Assembly (NCBI GenBank): GCA_964372855.1
Contig: CAYJRY010000048.1
Location: 1-8,223, forward strand
Reading direction: 5' to 3'
DNA from: JACOXT01 sp964372855
GTDB taxonomy: Bacteria; Patescibacteriota; Microgenomatia; Levybacterales; UBA12049
Length of the DNA: 8,223 bases
Of this stretch, positions 1 through 6,316 are shown piece by piece. Every line of letters starts with the position of its first letter. The stretch's first letter is position 1. The notes below the pieces were generated by a model. It saw only the letters and a list, made by a program, of their open reading frames with translations, ran no database searches and was not told where the DNA came from. The translations under genes were made by a program, and so were the position numbers.

Positions 1-1027
1 TTGCTGATTCTAAAAAGGGTGTAATGAAAAAAAAAATTGCAATGAGTGTAAAAGTTTTATCACGTGCACGACTTAGGAAAAATCCTAAAAGAATAACGAG
101 CAGCGAAATAAACGTAGTCCATTGGGTATTAGGAATTGAATAACTATAGAGGAAGCTTTTTATTATCATTCCATAATGCAGTGAGGAAATAAAATAATCA
201 ATACCTTGCATTTTAATTGTTGCGGCATCAAATATTCGCGAATTGTAAACACTGCTTACATCAAAAACGCTAGTGATAACTGGAAGGAGATGAAAAGCAT
301 GCATACCAAGAAATAAAATTAAACCTGCAAATATTTTTTTCCAAGGCAACGACTTACCCAGACAGAAAGTTATATATAATCCAAGAAATGTTAATGCTAA
401 AGGGAAAAAAGCGTAAAGAGAGGGAACAACCGGGGTAAAATTAGCTGAAAAAATAAATGTTGTTAAAAGTGCAAACCAAAGATATTTACTTTTTTTCGAA
501 ACTAAAAAACGCAGGAGCAGATAGAAAACCATCGGATTTAAAAAGACCTGATTATGTACGTTAAGGGAAAATTGTATGGTTTTACCAATACTTGGAGAAA
601 ACGTGTAAAAAAGCCCAGCTAATATTCCTGCAATTTCGGCAAGTTGTATTTTATAATCTTGCGCATGTTTTTTTAGAATTTCAATAACGATTAGATATGT
701 AAATAAAAATGCCCCGACCAACTTAAGAGAATTTAAAAGGCAAATAAGTATGTAGGGTGAATCGAAAATAAAGTAAAAAAGCATTAATAGAGATAAAAAT
801 GGCAACATGACTTGATCTGACCTCAAGGTTCCAGTGCCGTCGGGTTGGATACTGTATAAACTATTTGCCTGCAGAAACGAAACGGGATCATACATGTAAA
901 GCCTGCTGCTATCCCCACCCAATTCTAACTCTTCGGGACGAAGCCAAAAGAAAGGAAGCAAAAATAGTACTAAACAAACAAAAGAAACGAGAATTTCTGA
1001 TTTTAAAAATCTAAAGAATTTTATCAT
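1..1027 (-). CDS. Polytopic membrane protein, probable GT-C-type glycosyltransferase (N-terminal part)
   Basis: Reading the minus strand from the ATG at 1027 gives 342 codons without a stop until the window edge, so the C-terminus is missing. An in-frame TAA directly precedes the ATG, which fixes the upstream limit. The protein is strongly hydrophobic, with about nine or ten likely membrane segments (near residues 11-30, 74-90, 92-115, 131-147, 162-178, 182-200, 203-224, 232-252, 303-320, 327-340). After the first segment comes a polar loop with GGDSSRLY (residues 37-44) and further acidic residues. An acidic motif in the first outer loop is typical of GT-C glycosyltransferases, which use polyprenyl-phosphate sugars, and the layout recalls large AftD- or YfhO-like proteins. 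It diverges from the methyltransferase at 1303, in a sugar-modification neighbourhood. The membrane topology is secure; the transferase role is inferred, since the rest of the protein cannot be seen. Confidence 0.72.
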   Translation of the reverse strand, partial: MIKFFRFLKSEILVSFVCLVLFLLPFFWLRPEELELGGDSSRLYMYDPVSFLQANSLYSIQPDGTGTLRSDQVMLPFLSLLMLFYFIFDSPYILICLLNSLKLVGAFLFTYLIVIEILKKHAQDYKIQLAEIAGILAGLFYTFSPSIGKTIQFSLNVHNQVFLNPMVFYLLLRFLVSKKSKYLWFALLTTFIFSANFTPVVPSLYAFFPLALTFLGLYITFCLGKSLPWKKIFAGLILFLGMHAFHLLPVITSVFDVSSVYNSRIFDAATIKMQGIDYFISSLHYGMIIKSFLYSYSIPNTQWTTFISLLVILLGFFLSRARDKTFTLIAIFFFITPFLESA

Positions 1028-1043
1028 TTAAGGTAAGTTATCT

Positions 1044-1049
1044 ATTATA
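1044..1049 (-). promoter_or_regulatory. Candidate -10 box for the membrane-protein gene
   Basis: On the minus strand an exact TATAAT lies 16 bases upstream of the ATG at 1027. Transcription would start roughly 10 bases before the ATG, leaving almost no room for a ribosome binding site, and none is visible. No good -35 box sits at the usual distance, so the call rests on the -10 hexamer and its position. Confidence 0.35.
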
Positions 1050-1264
1050 CTTGATTAGAGAAAATTATTGTGCTTTTCTATAAATATTTCAAGTACTAAA
1101 TACCCTGATCTATCCCAGTTTGGGCTAAATTGTCATTATTGTGGTAAAATATGGTAGCATAACAAAAGAAAAAAGCAGAAAACATTTCGGGAATTTCATG
1201 AGCACATTCTAGAAAGAATTTGGGATTAAACTGATAACTAAAGGAGTGCTTCTGAACAATAGGC

Positions 1265-1291
1265 TTGAATGTATTGGTTTTTCTCTATACT
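1265..1291 (+). promoter_or_regulatory. Candidate sigma-70-like promoter for the methyltransferase at 1303
   Basis: TTGAAT (1265-1270) and TATACT (1286-1291) each match the -35/-10 consensus in four or five of six positions. The 15-base spacer is shorter than ideal. The -10 box ends 11 bases before the ATG at 1303, so the transcript would have a leader of only a few bases and no Shine-Dalgarno sequence. Confidence 0.35.
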
Positions 1292-1302
1292 GTTGATTTA
1301 AT

Positions 1303-2118
1303 ATGCTTTTTCGTGGTGTTCCATTATTACTAAAGGTGATCTCTCAAGGTGAATTTGATAAGCTTTTTATGGTTGCTTGGTATCAACTTTACAAAGGCTT
1401 TTATAATGGTGTATTTTGGGGAAGACTGCTATTTCAACCTCGACGTGAATTACTCGGTACAAGAATGAAAGTAAAAACCAAGTATCCAATTGCTTATAAT
1501 TCTCCTGATCATATCGTTCCATGGGGTACAAAGCATGACAATAGCACACACAGAAAATTTATCTTGCACATGGAAAAATTAGTAAAGAATGGAGGGTCCA
1601 ATAATACTCGGAGTTTCTTAGATTTAGGTTGTGCTGGCGGACAGCTCGTGAAAGATTTCCTCTCCATTGGCTGGATCTCTGTTGGTCTGGAAGGTTCAGA
1701 CTATTCCCTTAAACATAATCGAGCCAATTGGCCAAAGCTTGCCGGGAAAAATCTATTTACCTGCGATATCACAAAACCATTTCAAATTTATTCCAACGGC
1801 AAAAAGCACACATTCCGGCTGATTACCGCGTGGGAAGTTTTAGAACACATCAAGGAGAAAGATCTTCCTGCTCTGTTTCATAACATTGTTAATCACTTAG
1901 ATAAAGGTGGATATTTTGTTGCTTCAACAACATCAATCTCCGATATACACAATGGTATTGACTTGCATCAAACCAGAATGACCAATAAACAATGGCGATT
2001 GTGGCTTAAAAAAAACGTCAAGCAATTAAAACCTGTTGACCTAAGACTAAAGCTTTATGACTACGTAAGATATAATGCTGAACACTCTTTTTTAACCTAT
2101 CGAAAAAATAACTTCTAG
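1303..2118 (+). CDS. Class I SAM-dependent methyltransferase
   Basis: This 271-residue protein has a Rossmann-type methyltransferase core. Motif I is FLDLGCAGG (residues 105-113), the SAM-binding loop. The acidic residue for the SAM ribose is probably E130 in GLEGSDYS. AWEVLEHI (176-183) matches the post-motif of the Methyltransf_23/11/12 group, and DKGGYFVAST (200-209) is the strand that follows. The first 80 residues form an aromatic-rich extension without a zinc ribbon, unlike the methyltransferase at 2449. The substrate cannot be read from the sequence; an O-methylation of a surface sugar or lipid-linked glycan is suggested by context. The ATG at 1303 was chosen as the longest reading; M55 (1465) is a possible internal start that keeps the core. 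No Shine-Dalgarno is visible. The gene stands alone, with a 330-base gap downstream, and appears somewhat less AT-rich than the genes after it. Confidence 0.85.
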   Translation: MLFRGVPLLLKVISQGEFDKLFMVAWYQLYKGFYNGVFWGRLLFQPRRELLGTRMKVKTKYPIAYNSPDHIVPWGTKHDNSTHRKFILHMEKLVKNGGSNNTRSFLDLGCAGGQLVKDFLSIGWISVGLEGSDYSLKHNRANWPKLAGKNLFTCDITKPFQIYSNGKKHTFRLITAWEVLEHIKEKDLPALFHNIVNHLDKGGYFVASTTSISDIHNGIDLHQTRMTNKQWRLWLKKNVKQLKPVDLRLKLYDYVRYNAEHSFLTYRKNNF

Positions 2119-2301
2119 TTTACTTACTAGAGTGTATGCTCTAATATAGGGTAAGTTTGGTGGTGCGGAACATTAGATATGGTAATTATCTTAGAAAATT
2201 GAAAAATTATTTTAGACTGTAAATACCTACTCCCTTCGCTAACCTGCAATAGTGTAGCGCTTTTCAAAATTCAAGCCTCCCCTGTCGTAACAATCATCCC
2301 A

Positions 2302-2362
2302 TCACTCGAAGTGAAACACAAAGCTCTGTGTAGTGTGCAGGAGACTTTTTATTTATTTCACT
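2302..2362 (+). repeat. Cluster of short inverted repeats with T-rich tail (possible terminator or leader structure)
   Basis: Two adjacent short hairpins (TCACT-CGA-AGTGA at 2302-2314; ACACA/TGTGT at 2316-2331) are followed by a T-rich run at 2345-2358. In an alternative fold AGTGAAA (2310-2316) pairs with TTTCACT (2356-2362), enclosing the second hairpin. The T-run starts 13 bases after the last stem, so this is not a textbook terminator. It could end transcription from the upstream methyltransferase or be a mutually exclusive fold. Confidence 0.25.
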
Positions 2363-2403
2363 ACTTAGCTCAACAACATATTCGGTATATATCCGACAGA
2401 TTA

Positions 2404-2420
2404 CATTTTATGATAAAATG
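2404..2420. promoter_or_regulatory. Perfect 17-bp dyad at a probable -10 region, candidate operator
   Basis: CATTTTAT-G-ATAAAATG is an exact 8+1+8 inverted repeat. It contains -10-like strings (TATGAT at 2409-2414, TAAAAT at 2414-2419) about 29 bases before the ATG at 2449. A partial -35 match (CCGACA, 2393-2398) lies 15 bases upstream of TAAAAT. A regulator bound here would block the promoter. The symmetry is certain; the operator role is inferred, and AT-rich DNA yields such dyads by chance more readily. Confidence 0.35.
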
Positions 2421-2448
2421 AAGATCTCGTCTAATTCGGACGCCGTTT

Positions 2449-3381
2449 ATGAGACAACTAAAAAAGCATATTCAAAAAAGTTCTCAGACAAATGTTTTTC
2501 CACCAAAGTATCTTGAAAATATATCCTGCCCTTTATGTAACAGTAAAACATATATTCAAAAATATCCACAATACTATCCCCGAATTGTAACATGTATAAA
2601 ATGTGAACTTATATATACAAATCCACGGTTAAAAAATAAATACTTAAAAGAACTTTATACAGAAGAATATTTTAAAAATGATCATTCTTCAATATTGGGA
2701 TATAGCAGTTATCTACAAGATCAAAAGAATATTATAAAGACATTTGATAAACGTCTTAAAGAAATTGAAACTTTCGTATCTCCTGGAAAACTGCTTGATA
2801 TCGGATGCGCAACAGGATTTTTTATGCATAGCGCGAAAATGCGAGAATGGGAAGTTGAAGGTGTAGAAATTTCGCAGTACGCGGCTTCTTATGCAAAAGA
2901 AGCTTTTGGTTTTAAAATCTTTGTTGGAGATGTGATGCAAATTGACTTACCCGCCAATAAGTATGATTTGATTACCATGTGGGATGTCATTGAACATTTA
3001 ACAAATCCTATTGAAGTTATTAAAGCAGCAAAAAGAGCTCTTAAAAAAAATGGTTTGCTTGTATTCTCAACGCCAAATGTAGGGTCACTTCCAGCAAAAG
3101 TAACAAAACATAAATGGATAGGTTACAAATTATCTGATGAACATCTTACTTATTTTTCAAAAAAAACAATTGCTTTACTTCTTGAAAAAGCTGGGTTCTC
3201 TCTTGTATTAAGTAAGCATGTTGGCAAGTATGTTAATTTGAATCTTTTTGCAGATCGAATTGGATTATATAACAAAGCTTTAGGCACAATATTTAGCAAA
3301 ACGCAATTACTTTTACCCAAAGATCTTAATTTTTATGTTAATCCTTTTGATATAATGTGCGTATACGCAAAAAAGAAATAA
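2449..3381 (+). CDS. Zinc-ribbon class I SAM-dependent methyltransferase
   Basis: This 310-residue protein has two parts. The N-terminus carries CPLC (C27, C30) and CIKC (C49, C52), a four-cysteine zinc-ribbon pattern common in surface-polysaccharide methyltransferases. The core follows, with motif I LLDIGCATG (115-123), an acidic ribose-binding position near E140 in GVEIS, MWDVIEHL (177-184) and NGLLVFSTPN (201-210). DEHLTYFS (230-237) is typical of Methyltransf_23 proteins. The family transfers a methyl group from SAM, usually to a sugar hydroxyl or a small-molecule acceptor; the precise substrate is unknown. The ATG at 2449 is the first after an in-frame TGA at 2419-2421, and it lies upstream of the zinc ribbon. 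No Shine-Dalgarno is seen. Its stop is two bases before the ATG of the epimerase, so the two are almost surely co-transcribed, and its architecture echoes the C-methyltransferase at 4288. Confidence 0.87.
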   Translation: MRQLKKHIQKSSQTNVFPPKYLENISCPLCNSKTYIQKYPQYYPRIVTCIKCELIYTNPRLKNKYLKELYTEEYFKNDHSSILGYSSYLQDQKNIIKTFDKRLKEIETFVSPGKLLDIGCATGFFMHSAKMREWEVEGVEISQYAASYAKEAFGFKIFVGDVMQIDLPANKYDLITMWDVIEHLTNPIEVIKAAKRALKKNGLLVFSTPNVGSLPAKVTKHKWIGYKLSDEHLTYFSKKTIALLLEKAGFSLVLSKHVGKYVNLNLFADRIGLYNKALGTIFSKTQLLLPKDLNFYVNPFDIMCVYAKKK

Positions 3382-3383
3382 TT

Positions 3384-4313
3384 ATGAAATTTTTAATAAT
3401 TGGCGGGGGTGGATTTGTGGGATCATGGCTAATACATGAACTTATTTCAAGAGGACATTCGGTAGTAATCATCGATCCATTTATTTATTATACAGATTTA
3501 GACAAAGATAGTATAAGGAAAATAAATAACTTTAAGAAAGAGAATTTGCTTAAAGGAGCAAAAGTTTATAAGCAAAAATTTGAGGATGATGGAGAAAAAA
3601 TTTTAAAGAAAGAAAATCCAGATATTTTAATACATCTGGCAGGAATTCCCTTAGAAAGAACTGATGATAGTAAAATTTGCCTAAAACAACTAACAGATGA
3701 TATTGCTTTAACGTATAAAATAATTGAGGCTGTTAAAAAATTTTCAGTTAAAAAAATAATTTTTATGTCATCCATTTCCGCATATGGAGATTGTGAGGAT
3801 ACCATTAAAGAGGGCTATCGTCTTCTTCCAAAAACTCCATACGGAATATCAAAGGCTAGTGGAGAATTTTTAACAAAATCTCAACTTGATAACTGGAATA
3901 TTATAAGGACAACTAATATATATGGATTTGCAGATTTAAATCAAAGGGCTTGCAATATTATTGTTGGTAAAATTTTAAAAGGAAAAAACTTTTGGATTAA
4001 TAAAAATATTAGGATGGATTTTATTTACGTTAAAGATTTAGTAAAAGGCATTGCAGATGTATCTTTAAAAGCGCCTGCAAAAGAAGCTTTCCATATTAGC
4101 GGTAATAAAGCTATTAGCCTGATTGAATTTATGAATATATTAAAAAAACATTTTACTTTTGAGTATGAACTTAAAGACATACAAGACAGACCTCGCAGAG
4201 GAACAATGAATAATGCGAAGGCAAAAAAAATGCTTGGGTGGTTTCCAAGAATGAGTATAGAAGAAGGTATTTCAGACTATATTAAATATGTCAAAAAGCA
4301 TGGGATCTCTTAA
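3384..4313 (+). CDS. NAD(P)-dependent sugar epimerase/dehydratase (extended SDR)
   Basis: This 309-residue protein belongs to the extended short-chain dehydrogenase family acting on nucleotide sugars. The N-terminal MKFLIIGGGGFVG holds the GxxGxxG dinucleotide loop (G7, G10, G13). HLAGIP (84-89) and MSSISAYG (128-135) follow, with the catalytic Ser near S130. The YxxxK pair is Y153 and K157 in YGISK. RPRRGTMNNAKAKKMLGW (269-286) is the usual C-terminal signature. Related enzymes are 4-epimerases, 4,6-dehydratases and 4-ketoreductases; the sequence alone does not decide which. An in-frame ATG exists at 3357, but it adds a basic stretch inside the preceding gene, whereas 3384 puts the Rossmann strand at the N-terminus as expected. 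The start follows the upstream stop by two bases, and the end overlaps the C-methyltransferase by 26 bases. Co-expression suggests it shapes the keto-sugar that the next enzyme methylates. Confidence 0.88.
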   Translation: MKFLIIGGGGFVGSWLIHELISRGHSVVIIDPFIYYTDLDKDSIRKINNFKKENLLKGAKVYKQKFEDDGEKILKKENPDILIHLAGIPLERTDDSKICLKQLTDDIALTYKIIEAVKKFSVKKIIFMSSISAYGDCEDTIKEGYRLLPKTPYGISKASGEFLTKSQLDNWNIIRTTNIYGFADLNQRACNIIVGKILKGKNFWINKNIRMDFIYVKDLVKGIADVSLKAPAKEAFHISGNKAISLIEFMNILKKHFTFEYELKDIQDRPRRGTMNNAKAKKMLGWFPRMSIEEGISDYIKYVKKHGIS

Positions 4314-5559
4314 AGAAAAGAAACATTATAAAAAAAGTAATAAATGTCTTATCTGTGGAAGTAAAAAATTATCTCGTTATTTATCACTTGGTAAAGCAGC
4401 TGCTGCGAACTCATATCTTACTAAATCCCAATTAAAACAAAAAGAATTTAAAGCGCCTCTAGAGGTATATTTCTGTCATAATTGCAATTTAGCTCAACTT
4501 TTACATATTGTTGATAGAAAATATATTTTCAGTCGGTACGATTATTTTTCTTCAACCTCACCAATGTTGGTCAAACATTTCGAAGAATATGCAAAAGAAG
4601 TTTTTAATCGTTATCCTAAACAGTCCAAACTTCTGGTTGTAGATATTGGGAGTAATGATGGAATTTTACTTAAGCCATTTAAAAAACTGGGGGCAAGAGT
4701 ATTGGGGGTTGATCCCGCTAAAAACATTGCTAAGATTGCAAATCAACAGGGTATAGAAACAATCCCAGCATTTTTTAATAAGAATCTAGTATCTAAAATT
4801 ATGAAAAAATATGGTAAGGCAGGAATTATAACTTCAAATAATACTTTAGCTCATACCGATATTCTTCATGAGATTCTTGATGGTGTGAGAGATCTATTAG
4901 ATAGTGATGGAATTTTTGTTTTTGAAGTGCAGTATGTTTTAGACTTGTTAAAACATAATGAATTCGATAATACCTATCATGAACATATCTGTTTTCATGG
5001 AGTAACCCCACTTGAATATCTTTTAAAAATGCACCGTATGGAAGTTATTGATGTGATTCATACTGATACTCATGGAGGAGGGATTATGATTATTGCATCC
5101 CACTCTCCCTCCCCATTTCCCATAGCCAAAACGGTTAAAAAGTTTTTAAACGAAGAGAAAGAGTTTGGTCTAAACAAACTTTCTACGTACAAAAAATTTG
5201 CCCAAAAACCTCCTCTTGTGAAAAAAAGGTTAACTAAAATGCTTGTAGATTTAAAGAGGAAAGGAAAAAAAATTGCAGCTTATGGAGCATCCGCAAAAGC
5301 TACAACGCTTTTGCAATATTGCAACCTTGGTCCAAATATTATTGACTATATTACAGACAGTGCGCCATCAAAACAGGGCAAATTTACACCAGGCACACAT
5401 ATACCAATTGTTAAACCAGATATTTTAAAAACTAAAAGGCCTGATTATATAGTTATTACAGCTTGGAATTACGCCGATAATATTATGGAGAAAGAGAAAT
5501 GGTTTCAAGAAAAGGGCGGAAAATTTATAATCCCGATTCCAGAACCAAAAATTATTTAG
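4288..5559 (+). CDS. NDP-sugar C-methyltransferase (TylCIII/NovU/TcaB9 type)
   Basis: This 423-residue protein has the three-part layout of sugar C-methyltransferases. An N-terminal zinc-binding domain carries CLIC (C20, C23) and CHNC (C63, C66). The central SAM domain has DIGSNDG (119-125), GVDPAKNIAK (140-149) and NNTLAH (184-189), followed by FEVQY and the diagnostic YHEH (230-233). The C-terminal domain holds AAYGASAKATT (330-340) and the conserved closing region. Relatives add a methyl group to a ring carbon next to the keto group of a nucleotide-linked 4-keto sugar; in TcaB9 the histidine and tyrosine of the YHEH region act in catalysis. Length and motifs are complete, so it looks active. 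The start could be 4288 or M5 at 4300; neither has a Shine-Dalgarno and both overlap the epimerase. The cognate sugar is unknown. It ends 13 bases from the convergent phosphatase pseudogene, with no clear terminator between them. Confidence 0.92.
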   Translation: MSKSMGSLKEKKHYKKSNKCLICGSKKLSRYLSLGKAAAANSYLTKSQLKQKEFKAPLEVYFCHNCNLAQLLHIVDRKYIFSRYDYFSSTSPMLVKHFEEYAKEVFNRYPKQSKLLVVDIGSNDGILLKPFKKLGARVLGVDPAKNIAKIANQQGIETIPAFFNKNLVSKIMKKYGKAGIITSNNTLAHTDILHEILDGVRDLLDSDGIFVFEVQYVLDLLKHNEFDNTYHEHICFHGVTPLEYLLKMHRMEVIDVIHTDTHGGGIMIIASHSPSPFPIAKTVKKFLNEEKEFGLNKLSTYKKFAQKPPLVKKRLTKMLVDLKRKGKKIAAYGASAKATTLLQYCNLGPNIIDYITDSAPSKQGKFTPGTHIPIVKPDILKTKRPDYIVITAWNYADNIMEKEKWFQEKGGKFIIPIPEPKII

Positions 5560-5572
5560 GCTTATTTTCTAC

Positions 5573-6241
5573 TTATTCCCCCGGGATAATCTGTATAAAT
5601 TTCCCTAACTCTCTAGGGGCCTCAAGATTACTTAAAAGCTTTGTGTCTAAAATCTTTCCACTTTCAATATTAACTTTAAATGCCTCCCCTCTTTTTAAAT
5701 ACCTCTCTTTACTTAAAATACTCATGCTAAGTATCTAATTTTCTGGGAATTCCAATTTAAACATCAGAAACCGAATGGGATCACCATGATTCACTAATGC
5801 AACTGTTTTCCCTTCATTTCTTCTTACCAGATCATCGAATCCCTCATGCAATCTTTTTGTAACTTGCTCTCTAGTTTCTTGATCAGGACTTCGGGGGTGA
5901 TTATAAATATCTTCACCATTATCCATAAGTTCCTGTTGAGCACTAATTGGTACTCCAATCCATCCAGGGATATAAGAATCTGAAAAAGCAGGATTTATAA
6001 CAACTGGTTCTCCATTTGTTTCGCGAGAAAGAATCTCTGCTTTTTCTAATGTTCGAATATGTTGACTAGATTCGATGACATCAAATATAATTCCACTATC
6101 TTTAAGATTCTTTGCAAATCAAGTAAACTAATCTATCCTTTCTTTGCTAATATGTGCTTCTAGCGGGTACATCAATCTTCTTCCTTCCTCATCAAGAGGA
6201 TATTCAACTTCTGCATGTCTAATAATGTATATTGTTGTCAT
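5573..6241 (-). pseudogene. Histidine phosphatase (phosphoglycerate-mutase-like), broken by three in-frame stops
   Basis: On the minus strand from the ATG at 6241 one frame runs 222 codons to a TAA at 5573-5575, the usual length for the histidine phosphatase superfamily. It starts MTTIYIIRHAE, with the RH nucleophile motif (H9), followed by a SSQHIRTLEKAEIL segment. Near residue 150 comes VNHGDPIRFL with the second catalytic His. The C-terminal SMSILSKERYLKRGEAF also reads like the family. The frame is broken by TAG at codon 38 (6128-6130), TGA at codon 41 (6119-6121) and TAG at codon 169 (5735-5737), with no frameshift. Neighbouring genes end with TAG, TGA and TAA, so genetic recoding is unlikely. 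Only an internal 63-residue piece (5735-5926) has its own ATG, and it lacks the nucleophile. The original was probably a soluble phosphatase of unknown substrate, transcribed against both flanking sugar operons. Confidence 0.85.
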
Positions 6242-6281
6242 TAAGCACTTCTGTAAGCATTAAACCAATAGAAGCCACCTA

Positions 6282-6310
6282 TTGAATAGATGTAATAATT
6301 GAGTTAAAAT
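6282..6310 (+). promoter_or_regulatory. Sigma-70-like promoter, probably giving a leaderless mRNA
   Basis: TTGAAT (6282-6287) and TAAAAT (6305-6310) are separated by the optimal 17 bases. The -10 box ends six bases before the ATG at 6317, so transcription would begin at or next to the start codon. It sits in the 75-base gap between the phosphatase pseudogene and the epimerase, facing the heptose genes. Confidence 0.55.
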
Positions 6311-6316
6311 TAGTTA

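Larger units (their letters stand above)
1031..1302. other. Divergent intergenic region between membrane protein and methyltransferase
   Basis: This gap of about 270 bases separates two divergent genes. No open reading frame of useful length was found: the ATGs at 1151 and 1199 reach stops within a few codons. It holds the candidate -10 for the minus gene and a candidate promoter for the plus gene. There is also an isolated extended -10-like string, TGGTAAAAT, at 1142-1150, with no convincing -35 partner. No long repeat or RNA fold was recognised. Confidence 0.5.
2119..2448. other. 330-bp intergenic region with several short inverted repeats
   Basis: No reading frame with coding character was found on either strand. 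The stretch holds several small dyads: CTAGT/ACTAG (2115-2119/2126-2130, across the stop of the preceding gene), CGCTA/TAGCG (2237-2241/2255-2259), TCACT/AGTGA with a 3-base loop (2302-2306/2310-2314), ACACA/TGTGT (2316-2320/2327-2331), TCGG/CCGA (2382-2385/2393-2396), a perfect 17-bp dyad (2404-2420) and CGTC/GACG just before the next ATG (2428-2431/2439-2442). It looks less AT-rich between about 2225 and 2345 than the genes beside it. It may be a leader or regulatory region, or the eroded remains of an older gene. Confidence 0.45.

Noticed and set aside
1367..1549. Minus-strand open frame inside the first methyltransferase
   Set aside because: Antisense shadow of a well-supported gene; no motifs. 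The same applies to minus-strand frames at 2713-2940, 3566-3805 and 4826-5011.
2115..2130. Hairpin CTAGT/ACTAG across the stop codon of the methyltransferase as a terminator
   Set aside because: Only five base pairs, AT-rich, and no T-run follows.
3357..3383. Earlier ATG for the first epimerase
   Set aside because: It adds a basic nine-residue stretch from within the preceding gene; the Rossmann fold naturally begins at the ATG at 3384.
5499..5738. Plus-strand open frame of 79 codons over the end of the C-methyltransferase
   Set aside because: It lies out of frame over the C-methyltransferase end and opposite the phosphatase C-terminus; its translation shows no domain features.
6121..6130. 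Ten-base string TAGTTTACTT shared between the pseudogene (minus strand) and the end of the methyltransferase at 2116-2125 (plus strand)
   Set aside because: Too short and AT-rich to indicate a repeat or a recombination footprint; likely chance.
5573..6241. Alternative genetic code (TGA or TAG read as an amino acid) explaining the stops in the phosphatase frame
   Set aside because: Both TAG and TGA would need to be sense, yet genes at 2118 and 5559 end with TAG and the nucleotidyltransferase at 7957 ends with TGA at the expected family length.
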